22,716 bases of DNA from an uncultured bacterium (GTDB lineage Bacteria; Patescibacteriota; Microgenomatia; UBA1400; PJMF01): positions 1-22,716 of the forward strand of contig CAITDX010000018.1 in NCBI GenBank assembly GCA_903891335.1. Direction: 5' to 3'. A program made the translations under genes and the position numbers. Shown piece after piece: positions 8,262 to 15,513 of this stretch. Numbering within the stretch: position 1 is the stretch's first letter; each line of letters begins with the position of its first letter. The notes beneath the pieces are model-generated. The model ran no database searches, was not told the DNA's origin, and saw only the letters and a list, made by a program, of their open reading frames with translations.

Positions 8262-9778
8262 ACGTCTTTGTGAAACGCCAACTAGCTCTTATTTTTATCC
8301 TAGCGCTTGCGGCGATCTTGCGCTTCTATCACCTTGCGCAAACTCCCTCTGGTATGGCTTGGGATGAAGCCGCAATTGCCTACAATGGCTTTGCCATTTT
8401 TACCACCAGGCGAGATGAGTGGTTGGCGCGCCTACCAGTCAGTTTTCGGTCTTTTGGTGACTACAAAGCCCCTTTAGCCATCTATCAGAGTGGTTTTTTC
8501 ACTGCGATCTTGGGAAATACTTTGCTGGCAGTACGCTTGCCGTTTGCACTCCATGGAGTATTGGCGGTGTTGGCTATGTACTTGTTGGTTTTAGAACTAT
8601 TTGAGCGAGATAAGCAAAAATATCTTTGGGCTAACTTGGCAGCGCTCATTCTCGCTACTTCTCCTTGGCACATTCATTATAGTCGACTGGCTTTTGAGTC
8701 AGCCATGACCCTCAATCTACTGCTGTGGGCGGTTTTTGGATTTTTTCGCTATCTCAACAAGAAGCAGTGGTGGTGGCTATTGGGCGCAAGCGTCTTGGCT
8801 TGCACAACCCTATATTCCTATCATAGTAGTAAAATTACCACCCCTCTTCTTTTTGGTGCTCTAGCAATCATCTATTACAAACAACTCTGGCGACGAAAAA
8901 AGCAACTTTTAGCAGCCCTCTTATTAAGCGTTATTTTGATGCTGCCTTTGCTCAAAGACTCTTTTTTTGGCAATGGTTTGATGAGAGCTTCAAGTACTAT
9001 TTTTGCGCAAGGCTATACCCTCACAGAACTAGCTGCCAAACTTCTTGATAACACCCTGAGCTATATTTCTTTAGACTTTCTCATTTTTGGACAAAACATG
9101 GGTAATTTCCGTCACGGTGATGGCAAATTTGGAGTGATTGAACCACTTTCTTTGATTTTAATGCTTGTTTATCTGGTGTGGCGCAAAAAAGAACGACGCT
9201 TACTGGTCATTGCAATGATGTGGATTGGTCTCGGCTTGTTGCCCGCGATTATTGCTGAGGGGCAGGCGAGTAGTAATCGCAGTATCTTAGCATTGCCAGG
9301 ATTCATTCTCTGGATTGTACTAAGCGCAGCAGCGATTTGGCGCAGTTTCAATGGCTATCGCAAGCTATTTTTTATCGCACTCTGTTTGTATTATTTGGGC
9401 ATTGCTGGCTTCTACCAACGCAATTATTATCAAAATTTTGAAAAAAGAAGCAAAGATGATTTTATGGTTGGCTACTTAGAAACCTTTGCCTACCTCAAAA
9501 AACTTGATCGAAGCAAGATCAAGCAGATTGTATTTACCAGTGACTATCAGCATCCCTACATTTACGCTCTGTTTAGTTTTGCAGTCAATCCAATTGCTTA
9601 CCAAGGAGGGATCCTCAATCTATTCTTCTTCACCGATAAAATTGATGCTTCTGATCTTGATCGACTTGACACGATTGTCGTAGCAAGTAAATTTGACCAG
9701 ATGGGAGATCGACCTGCCGACCACATTATTCGTAGCAAAGATGGTGAAGGCAGATTTTTTATCTATCTTCCTCTATAA
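8258..9778 (+). CDS. ArnT/PMT-like (GT39/GT83-type) membrane glycosyltransferase
   Basis: The 506-residue polytopic protein has a first membrane helix (about 8-26) followed by GMAWDEAAIAYNG (32-44). The DE pair in the first outer loop is the catalytic acid region of GT-C enzymes. GDYKAPLAIYQ (67-77) matches the D-x-K-x-P-L motif of the ArnT/PMT group, and YSRLAFESAM (141-150) matches the YxRxxxxE block of the same group. About eleven hydrophobic segments and a short outer C-terminal domain follow. Known relatives move a sugar from a polyprenyl-phosphate donor to lipid or protein on the outer face. It closes the six-gene operon. Its stop codon lies inside the TATAAT box preceding argS. Donor and acceptor are unknown. 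Confidence 0.9.
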   Translation: MNVFVKRQLALIFILALAAILRFYHLAQTPSGMAWDEAAIAYNGFAIFTTRRDEWLARLPVSFRSFGDYKAPLAIYQSGFFTAILGNTLLAVRLPFALHGVLAVLAMYLLVLELFERDKQKYLWANLAALILATSPWHIHYSRLAFESAMTLNLLLWAVFGFFRYLNKKQWWWLLGASVLACTTLYSYHSSKITTPLLFGALAIIYYKQLWRRKKQLLAALLLSVILMLPLLKDSFFGNGLMRASSTIFAQGYTLTELAAKLLDNTLSYISLDFLIFGQNMGNFRHGDGKFGVIEPLSLILMLVYLVWRKKERRLLVIAMMWIGLGLLPAIIAEGQASSNRSILALPGFILWIVLSAAAIWRSFNGYRKLFFIALCLYYLGIAGFYQRNYYQNFEKRSKDDFMVGYLETFAYLKKLDRSKIKQIVFTSDYQHPYIYALFSFAVNPIAYQGGILNLFFFTDKIDASDLDRLDTIVVASKFDQMGDRPADHIIRSKDGEGRFFIYLPL

Positions 9779-9779
9779 T
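9774..9779 (+). promoter_or_regulatory. -10 box of a probable argS promoter
   Basis: A perfect TATAAT overlaps the TAA stop (9776-9778) of the preceding gene and ends 21 bases before the argS ATG, so the leader would be about 15 bases. CAGGAT at 9787-9792, about 8 bases before the start, could serve as a weak Shine-Dalgarno sequence. No good -35 hexamer was seen at 16-18 bases upstream. Confidence 0.45.
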
Positions 9780-9800
9780 ACAGCCTCAGGATATCTATTC

Positions 9801-11537
9801 ATGCAGAATCATCAATTAATTATCGACTTATTGCAAAGTGCTATAGCAACTTGGGGAATTACTACCGAAGTCAAGCTAGAACAGCCAAGCAATCCTGAAT
9901 TTGGTGATCTGTCATGCAATGTGGCCATGATTGCTTTCAAAGAACTGCGCGAACAATTCGCTAGTCCCGTTGCTCTAGCCGAAGCAATTGCAGCCAAAGT
10001 CAAGGCGCTCGATCAATCAGGCCATCTGGCACTCATTCAAGTCCAGCGACCCGGCTTCATCAATCTCACCCTCACTCATGCGTACTGGATGGCTGCCTTC
10101 AAGCAAGAACAAGTGCAGGGAAATACGTATCATGATCTCGGACGGGGAAAAAAAGCAATTGTCGAGTATTCTTCACCTAATATCGCCAAACCCTTCAGTA
10201 TTGGTCATTTACGCTCAACTATTATTGGTGATAGTGTTGCCAATTTGCTTGAAGCAAGTGGCTATCAAGTCTTCCGCGACAATCACTTGGGAGATTGGGG
10301 GACGCAATTTGGCAAACAAATTGTTGCCATTAAAAAATGGGGTGATGAGGCAGTGATTTCCAGTAGCAGCAAACCAGTTGAGGAGCTTGTTGCCCTCTAT
10401 GTCAAATTTCATGAAGAAGCGGAAAAAGATCCAAGCCTAGAAGATGAGGCTCGAGCTTGGTTTACCAAGCTAGAGCAAGGTGATGCTGAAGCTCGTCGTC
10501 TGTGGCAGCAATGCATCGATTGGTCATTTGTTGAATTTGCCAAAATTTATGAATACTTGGGTGTGAGTTTCACCGAAAATAACGGTCGAGGCTTTGGCGA
10601 GTCATTTTTTGAACCGTTTCTACAAGAAGTAATTCAACAACTTGTCGCCACTGGTCTAGCCAAAACTGGCGAAGCTGGTGCCACCTTAATCTTTTATCCA
10701 AATGATGAATTTACTCCACTGATGATTGCCAAAAAAGACGGTAGCACCCTCTATGCTACTCGCGACCTCGCCACTGATCGATATCGCCGCACTACCGCTC
10801 GCTATCAAAACGCAGATGGCAGTGCACCGCTGGTTGTTAATGAAGTTGGCAGTGAACAGTCTTTTTACTTTCAGCAACTCTACCGAGCTGAAGAGCTCTT
10901 GGGTTGGTATCAAAAAGGCGAGCGCGTCCACGTCAAGCATGGTTTATATCGATTCAAAGAAGGCAAAATGTCGACCCGCAAGGGTAATGTCATCTGGCTA
11001 CAGGAGGTGCTGGATAAAGCCAAAGAAAAGGCCATGGCTCTGAGCAGTGATGAAACCATTGCTCAAGCAGTGAGTATTGCTGCTCTGAAATGGAATGATC
11101 TGAAACGCAAATCTGAACTCAACATCAACTTCGACTGGGAGGAAATTCTCAATCTCCAGGGTAATTCGGGGCCCTACATGCTGTATAGCTATGCACGTGC
11201 TCGCAGTATTTTACGCAAGGCCCAAGAGCAACACATTAGCGATGCTCAAGAGCAAGATGTGACCGAAACAATGCTCGAGCCGATCGAAAAACAACTGATT
11301 ATGAGTTTAACTAACTTCAAGCTGAGTGTGGCACGAGCCGCCACTGAGTTTGCTCCTCATCACTTGTGTAATTATCTATTCGAGTTAGCCTCAATTTTTA
11401 ACAGTTTCTACAATCAATTGCCTATTTTGGGTGGTGGCGACAAACAAGGATTGCGTCTGCAACTGGTTACCCACACTAGTCAAGTACTACGTGCCGGACT
11501 TGGCCTGCTAGGAATTAAGACTTTGGAACAAATGTAG
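9801..11537 (+). CDS. argS: Arginyl-tRNA synthetase (class Ia)
   Basis: ArgRS charges tRNA-Arg with arginine in the cytoplasm. With ATG 9801 the protein is 578 residues, the family's usual length; an in-frame ATG at 9693 lies inside the previous gene and is rejected. The N-terminal tRNA-recognition domain (FGDLSCNVAM, about 34-43) is followed by VEYSSPNIAKPFSIGHLRST (121-140), where SIGH is the HIGH motif. LGDWGTQFGK (163-172) and the KMSK-type loop KMSTRKGNVIW (389-399) come next. The anticodon-binding domain (GPYMLYSYARARSI, about 457-470) ends in the usual ArgRS tail (LGLLGIKTLEQM). It is the only translation gene in the window, sits between glycosyltransferase operons, and appears to have its own promoter. 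Confidence 0.98.
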   Translation: MQNHQLIIDLLQSAIATWGITTEVKLEQPSNPEFGDLSCNVAMIAFKELREQFASPVALAEAIAAKVKALDQSGHLALIQVQRPGFINLTLTHAYWMAAFKQEQVQGNTYHDLGRGKKAIVEYSSPNIAKPFSIGHLRSTIIGDSVANLLEASGYQVFRDNHLGDWGTQFGKQIVAIKKWGDEAVISSSSKPVEELVALYVKFHEEAEKDPSLEDEARAWFTKLEQGDAEARRLWQQCIDWSFVEFAKIYEYLGVSFTENNGRGFGESFFEPFLQEVIQQLVATGLAKTGEAGATLIFYPNDEFTPLMIAKKDGSTLYATRDLATDRYRRTTARYQNADGSAPLVVNEVGSEQSFYFQQLYRAEELLGWYQKGERVHVKHGLYRFKEGKMSTRKGNVIWLQEVLDKAKEKAMALSSDETIAQAVSIAALKWNDLKRKSELNINFDWEEILNLQGNSGPYMLYSYARARSILRKAQEQHISDAQEQDVTETMLEPIEKQLIMSLTNFKLSVARAATEFAPHHLCNYLFELASIFNSFYNQLPILGGGDKQGLRLQLVTHTSQVLRAGLGLLGIKTLEQM

Positions 11538-11552
11538 TCTATAGTCTATAAT
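11523..11552 (+). promoter_or_regulatory. Promoter for the 11563 gene, predicted leaderless
   Basis: TTGGAA (11523-11528, four of six matches to TTGACA), an 18-base spacer and a perfect TATAAT (11547-11552) precede the ATG at 11563 by 10 bases, so the transcript would start within a few bases of the start codon. No Shine-Dalgarno sequence is present. The -35 lies inside the argS coding end. A tandem repeat of TAGTCTA (11535-11541 and 11542-11548) contains the argS stop codon and the first bases of the -10 box. Confidence 0.6.
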
Positions 11553-11562
11553 AGTACTCATC

Positions 11563-12351
11563 ATGCTTTCGGTCGTTTTAGCGACTCATAATGAAGAGCG
11601 CAATTTAGCAGCTTGCCTTCAAAGTATTCGCCACTTGGCGAGCGAGATTATTGTGGTTGATGGTGAGTCAACTGATCAGACAGTTGCCATTGCCAAGCAA
11701 TTTGGCGCCCAAGTCATCAAGACTACCAACAAAACTAACTTCCATATCAATAAGCAAATGGCCATGGATACAGCCACTAAGTCACTCGTGCTGCAACTAG
11801 ATGCGGATGAAGTGGTTGATCAGGAACTCCAAAATTTTATCAAGCAGCTCATTAATCAACTCGAACACAAACAAAAATCTGAAGTAGCTGCTTGGTGGCT
11901 ACGGCGACGCAATTTTTTTTGTGGGCGCTTCTTGCGCAAGGGTGGCCAGTACCCTGATCCAGTGATACGCCTCTACCTCCGTGGCAAAGCTCGACTACCC
12001 ATGCAAGATGTGCATGAACAAATGCAAGTTGATGGTCCAACTGCCACTGCCCCTGGACATCTCTTGCACTATAGCAATCCCACTTTTGCTGATTACTACC
12101 GTAAATTTCAAACCTACACCGGTTTCAAAGCACAACAATTCAAAGCTCAAAAATTAGCAAAAACTCCACTCACTGCCCTCAATTACTTACTCTATCAGCC
12201 ACTCAAAACATTTTTACTCATCTATCTGCGCCACAAAGGTTTCGTTGATGGCTGGCAGGGTTTTGTTTTTGCGTTTTTTAGTGGTTTGCACCATAGCAGT
12301 GCCTATCTGCAGTATTTACAGCTAGATAAGGTCAAATATCATGGCAATTAA
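11563..12351 (+). CDS. WaaE/KdtX-like GT2 glycosyltransferase
   Basis: This 262-residue protein is the third WaaE-like GT2 of the window. It shows SVVLATHNEERNL (3-15), EIIVVDGESTDQT (28-40), LQLDADEVVD (77-86, DAD at 80-82) and a C-terminal KGFVDGWQGFVFAFFSG block equivalent to the GYKDG block of the other two. A long Arg-rich stretch (WWLRRRNFFCGRFLRKGG) precedes the DVHEQM acceptor motif and may contact membrane or substrate phosphates. It begins a new transcription unit after argS with a strong -10 box. The next gene overlaps its last 11 bases. Specificity is unknown; family-level assignment is secure. Confidence 0.9.
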   Translation: MLSVVLATHNEERNLAACLQSIRHLASEIIVVDGESTDQTVAIAKQFGAQVIKTTNKTNFHINKQMAMDTATKSLVLQLDADEVVDQELQNFIKQLINQLEHKQKSEVAAWWLRRRNFFCGRFLRKGGQYPDPVIRLYLRGKARLPMQDVHEQMQVDGPTATAPGHLLHYSNPTFADYYRKFQTYTGFKAQQFKAQKLAKTPLTALNYLLYQPLKTFLLIYLRHKGFVDGWQGFVFAFFSGLHHSSAYLQYLQLDKVKYHGN

Positions 12352-13384
12352 GGTTTTAATCGATAATAGTCCGATGCACGATGGTAATGCCATCAGAGGA
12401 GTGGGAAATTACACTCGCTTTTTAACTGAGTCACTGCGCCAACAACCCGAAATTGAACTCGCTCTGACCAAAGAGCTACCAACTGATTTTAAACCAGATA
12501 TCGTTCACTATCCTTTTTTTGATTTATTTCTTCCAACTCTACCACTGATTAAGCGCGTCAAAACAGTGGTCACGATTCATGATGTGATTCCACTCCTGTT
12601 TCCCGAATATTATCCGGTGGGTAAGCGAGGAATGCTGGCACTGCTGAAACAAAAGCTCGCGCTCAAACAAGTCGATGCCGTTATCACTGATTCACAATCG
12701 TCCAAAACTGACATTGCCAAACATCTCAAATTTCCCCTCGATAAGATCTCCGTCGTGCCTCTCGCGGCCAATCCCGCTCTTAAACCTAACGATGAGGTGG
12801 TGCGCAATCGTGTCAAACGAAAGTTACGCTTACCAAAGCACTATGTGCTCTACGTTGGCGACATTAATTACAACAAAAACATTCCTCATCTGATCAAGAC
12901 TTTGAAATTTCTGCCAGACAAGATCAAATTAGTGTGCGTGGGCAAGAACTTTTACCCTCACGCTATTCCTGAGTGGCAATGGATTGAAAGCCAAATTGCA
13001 CTGAGTGATGTAGCTGATCGAGTTTCCTTTATTACTGATTTACCAGCAACTGCCACCGAAGAATTAGCAGCCATCTATCAGGGAGCAATTGCCTACATCC
13101 AGCCAAGTCTCTATGAGGGTTTTGGCTTGCCCGTACTTGAAGCCATGACTTGTCAGACACCAGTGGTTTGTGCCAATAATTCCTCTCTAAGTGAAGTGGC
13201 TTTGACCAAAGCCATCATCGTCGAACAGGCCAAGGCAGAAGATTTCGCGGCAGGGGTGAGTGAAGTTTTGTCTTGGTCTGAAAATGCGAGAAAAAAGTTT
13301 GTCAAAGCAGCAGCTGCACATGCACACACCTTTAGTTGGCAAAAAACTGCAGCAGCCACATTCGCGGTGTATAAACAGCTCTAA
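12341..13384 (+). CDS. GT4 family glycosyltransferase, mannosyltransferase-like
   Basis: The 347-residue GT-B protein starts VLIDNSPMHDGNAIRGVGNY (5-24), the G-x-G-x-Y acceptor loop of this GT4 subgroup. It continues with HYPFFDLFLP and TIHDVIPLLFPEYY, the HD-x-x-P block seen in bacterial O-antigen mannosyltransferases. YVLYVGDINYNKNI (168-181) opens the donor domain and YEGFGLPVLEAM (258-269) carries the E-x7-E motif (Glu 259 and 267). The mannose preference is inferred from similarity to WbaZ/MtfB-like proteins and is not shown. It overlaps the preceding gene by 11 bases; an AAGG about 9 bases upstream could act as a weak ribosome binding site. The next gene starts 3 bases after its stop. 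Confidence 0.92.
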   Translation: MAIKVLIDNSPMHDGNAIRGVGNYTRFLTESLRQQPEIELALTKELPTDFKPDIVHYPFFDLFLPTLPLIKRVKTVVTIHDVIPLLFPEYYPVGKRGMLALLKQKLALKQVDAVITDSQSSKTDIAKHLKFPLDKISVVPLAANPALKPNDEVVRNRVKRKLRLPKHYVLYVGDINYNKNIPHLIKTLKFLPDKIKLVCVGKNFYPHAIPEWQWIESQIALSDVADRVSFITDLPATATEELAAIYQGAIAYIQPSLYEGFGLPVLEAMTCQTPVVCANNSSLSEVALTKAIIVEQAKAEDFAAGVSEVLSWSENARKKFVKAAAAHAHTFSWQKTAAATFAVYKQL

Positions 13385-13387
13385 ATC

Positions 13388-14515
13388 ATGTCAAAAGCCG
13401 ATTGGCAGATCATCAGCAAAATTTTTCTAGGGTGGATAGTACTAACTCAAATCCTACTCACGATCTCACCGCTGATTTTGCCATTTCAACCAAGCTTTCC
13501 CTATGCAAGTGAATTAGCACGCTATCAATTACCACTACATCTCGATAAACTTGCACATTTTGATGGAGTTCATTACCTTACTATCGCCGAAAAAGGGTAT
13601 CTAGGGACTGGTCTTATCCAGGCCTTTTTTCCACTCTTGCCATTGTTGATGAGCTGGCTAAATGCTCTCATTCAGAACACCTTGCTCAGCGGTCTACTTA
13701 TTACCCATGTCTTTGCATTCCTTGCTTTGGCTAGTTTTTATTACTTAGTTCGCCTGCATTTCTCGAAAAAAATAGCCTGCTGGAGTTTGTTCTTTTTTAC
13801 TTTTTTTGTGAGTAGTTTTTATTTGCGAGCACTTTACACAGAATCACTTTTCCTCACTCTCATTTTCACCAGTTTAATTACTGCCCACAAGAGATATTAC
13901 TGGCTCGCTGGTGTTTTGGCTGCTCTCGCCAGCGCCACTCGTATCACGGGTGTTTTTCTCTATCCAAGTCTCCTGTACTTGATTTATAGCAGCGATCGCA
14001 GAAACTGGTGGGCATATCTGGCGGTTTCCCTTGGTCCTTTAGGGCTGTTGGCCTACATGGGCTATCTCCAGCAGGTCTTCGGCGATCCACTTTATTTCTT
14101 CCATGTCCAGAGTGAATTTGGGGCCAGTCGGCAAACTAATTTAGTGAGCTTGCCACAAGTAATTTGGCGATATATCAAGATATTATGGACAGTTCGGCCT
14201 TTTGATTTGAAGTACTATGCCTACGTCCAAGAATTTGCCCTATCGTTGTGGGCGCTCTTTGTGCTGATCAGAGCAACCATGACCAAACATAGGTATTTAC
14301 GTACGTATCTCATCTTTGCCTGGCCAGCATATCTCTTGCCACCCCTGACCGGTAATTTCTCGAGTATGCCGCGTTACCTCCTGATTTGTTTTCCACTTTT
14401 CATCTATCTCGCTTGGCGCGGCACTCGCAAACAAAAAATTTTCTACCTGACAATCAGTATAATCTTACTTATAATCAACCTCATCCTCTTTGCCGGAGGA
14501 TACTGGGTAGCCTAA
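13388..14515 (+). CDS. PIG-V-like GT-C membrane mannosyltransferase
   Basis: This 375-residue protein has about nine hydrophobic segments. The first outer loop reads LAHFDGVHYLTIAEKGY (55-71), the WD-x-x-HY-x-x-IA-x-x-GY pattern of PIG-V/GPI-mannosyltransferase-2-like proteins, followed by AFFPLLPLLM (79-88). ALYTESLFL and SATRITGVFLYPSLLYLI are further family blocks. Eukaryotic PIG-V adds mannose from dolichyl-phosphate mannose; bacterial members are thought to use polyprenyl-phosphate sugars on the outer face. It follows the GT4 gene after 3 bases with no ribosome binding site, so it is presumably co-transcribed. Family placement is good, and substrate is inference. Confidence 0.85.
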   Translation: MSKADWQIISKIFLGWIVLTQILLTISPLILPFQPSFPYASELARYQLPLHLDKLAHFDGVHYLTIAEKGYLGTGLIQAFFPLLPLLMSWLNALIQNTLLSGLLITHVFAFLALASFYYLVRLHFSKKIACWSLFFFTFFVSSFYLRALYTESLFLTLIFTSLITAHKRYYWLAGVLAALASATRITGVFLYPSLLYLIYSSDRRNWWAYLAVSLGPLGLLAYMGYLQQVFGDPLYFFHVQSEFGASRQTNLVSLPQVIWRYIKILWTVRPFDLKYYAYVQEFALSLWALFVLIRATMTKHRYLRTYLIFAWPAYLLPPLTGNFSSMPRYLLICFPLFIYLAWRGTRKQKIFYLTISIILLIINLILFAGGYWVA

Positions 14516-14534
14516 ATAATTAGCATAAAGAAAA

Positions 14535-14542
14535 AGAAGGAA
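14535..14542 (+). promoter_or_regulatory. Shine-Dalgarno ribosome binding site of the epimerase gene
   Basis: AGAAGGAA precedes the ATG at 14548 by about 5 bases. It is the only strong Shine-Dalgarno sequence I found in front of a gene in this window, and it follows a 32-base spacer that is long for this locus. It suggests translation independent of the upstream gene. Confidence 0.7.
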
Positions 14543-14547
14543 TACGT

Positions 14548-15468
14548 ATGAAAATCTTAGTTACTGGTGGCGCTGGTTTCATTGCCTCTCATGTCGTTGA
14601 TGCCTATATCGCTGCTGGTCATGAGGTTGTCGTTGTCGATAATCTCTCAACTGGTAGTCACAACAACCTCAATCCACAAGCCAAATTTATTGAGGCCGAC
14701 ATCACTGATAAAGACACTATCCAAGCAATTATTCGCTCAGAACGCCCAGAAGTAATCAATCACCACGCTGCTCACATCCAAGTTGGCTATTCAGTCAAAA
14801 ATCCTCAGTTTGATGCCACGCACAACATCATCGGTCTACTCAACATCATGGAAGCAGCCAAAGAAATTCCCGTCAAAAAGGTACTTTTTGCCGCCACAGG
14901 TGGAGCTATGTATGGCAACAAACAGACGCCTTTCACTGAAGAGATGAAGGCAGAGCCGCTCTCTCCCTATGGAATTTCCAAGCGAGCAGGGGAGCTTTAT
15001 TTGAATTATTATCACGAACTCTACCAAATTCCTTATATCTCACTGCGCTATTCCAATGTCTATGGCCCTCGCCAAAATCCTCATGGTGAGTCTGGCGTGA
15101 TTGCCATTTTCTCGGAAATGATTGCAGAGGGTAAAAGTCCCAAAATCAATGGTGACGGCACTCATACTCGTGACTATGTCTACGTCAGTGATGTTGCTCG
15201 CGCCAACCTCCTTGCTCTTGAGAGCGACTTCGTCGGTGAGCTCAACATCGGCACCAAAACTGAAATTTCTACCAATGAGGTCTTCCGCAAAGTAGTCACT
15301 GAAATGGGTGTCTCAATTGAAGAAGTTCACATCGAAGAGCGTCCTGGTGAACAAGTGACGAGCTCACTCGACTATGCCAAAGCACAGGCTATTCTTGGCT
15401 GGACTCCAGAGGTGTCTTTTGACGAGGGTGTCAAAAAAGTAGTACAGTGGTATCAGAGTCGGTCCTAA
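14548..15468 (+). CDS. NAD-dependent nucleotide-sugar epimerase/dehydratase, GalE-like
   Basis: The 306-residue short-chain dehydrogenase-type protein begins ILVTGGAGFIASH (3-15), the NAD-binding loop with Ala in place of the usual Gly of GFIGSH, and has VVDNLSTG (29-36) as the ribose-binding acidic turn. FAATGGAMYG (114-123) supplies the catalytic Thr and YGISK (141-145) the Tyr and Lys. RYSNVYGPRQ (167-176) and GDGTHTRDYVYVSDVA (202-217) are typical of UDP-glucose 4-epimerase relatives. If it is GalE it would make UDP-Gal, which Glf (19513-20637) converts to UDP-Galf; a UDP-glucuronate or other sugar epimerase cannot be excluded. It is the last gene of the 11563 run and has the window's best ribosome binding site. 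Confidence 0.9.
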   Translation: MKILVTGGAGFIASHVVDAYIAAGHEVVVVDNLSTGSHNNLNPQAKFIEADITDKDTIQAIIRSERPEVINHHAAHIQVGYSVKNPQFDATHNIIGLLNIMEAAKEIPVKKVLFAATGGAMYGNKQTPFTEEMKAEPLSPYGISKRAGELYLNYYHELYQIPYISLRYSNVYGPRQNPHGESGVIAIFSEMIAEGKSPKINGDGTHTRDYVYVSDVARANLLALESDFVGELNIGTKTEISTNEVFRKVVTEMGVSIEEVHIEERPGEQVTSSLDYAKAQAILGWTPEVSFDEGVKKVVQWYQSRS

Positions 15469-15477
15469 AAATATTGA

Positions 15478-15506
15478 TTGTCTCGATCTTAAAAATACGC
15501 TAAAAT
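15478..15506 (+). promoter_or_regulatory. Promoter for the antiporter gene, predicted leaderless
   Basis: TTGTCT (15478-15483), a 17-base spacer and TAAAAT (15501-15506, five of six matches) lie just before the ATG at 15514, with 7 bases between the -10 box and the start codon. Transcription would begin at or within a base or two of the ATG, and no Shine-Dalgarno sequence exists. The bases TACGCTAAAA (15496-15505) recur just before the start at 19505 on the other strand. Confidence 0.6.
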
Positions 15507-15513
15507 CCCGCCT

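Noticed and set aside
9693..9800. Upstream extension of argS to an ATG at 9693
   Set aside because: It lies inside the preceding membrane protein gene, adds 36 residues unlike ArgRS, and the ATG at 9801 gives the normal length and N-terminus.
11535..11548. Tandem TAGTCTA repeat after argS
   Set aside because: Two 7-base copies overlapping a stop codon and a -10 box are too short to call a regulatory repeat or slippage site.
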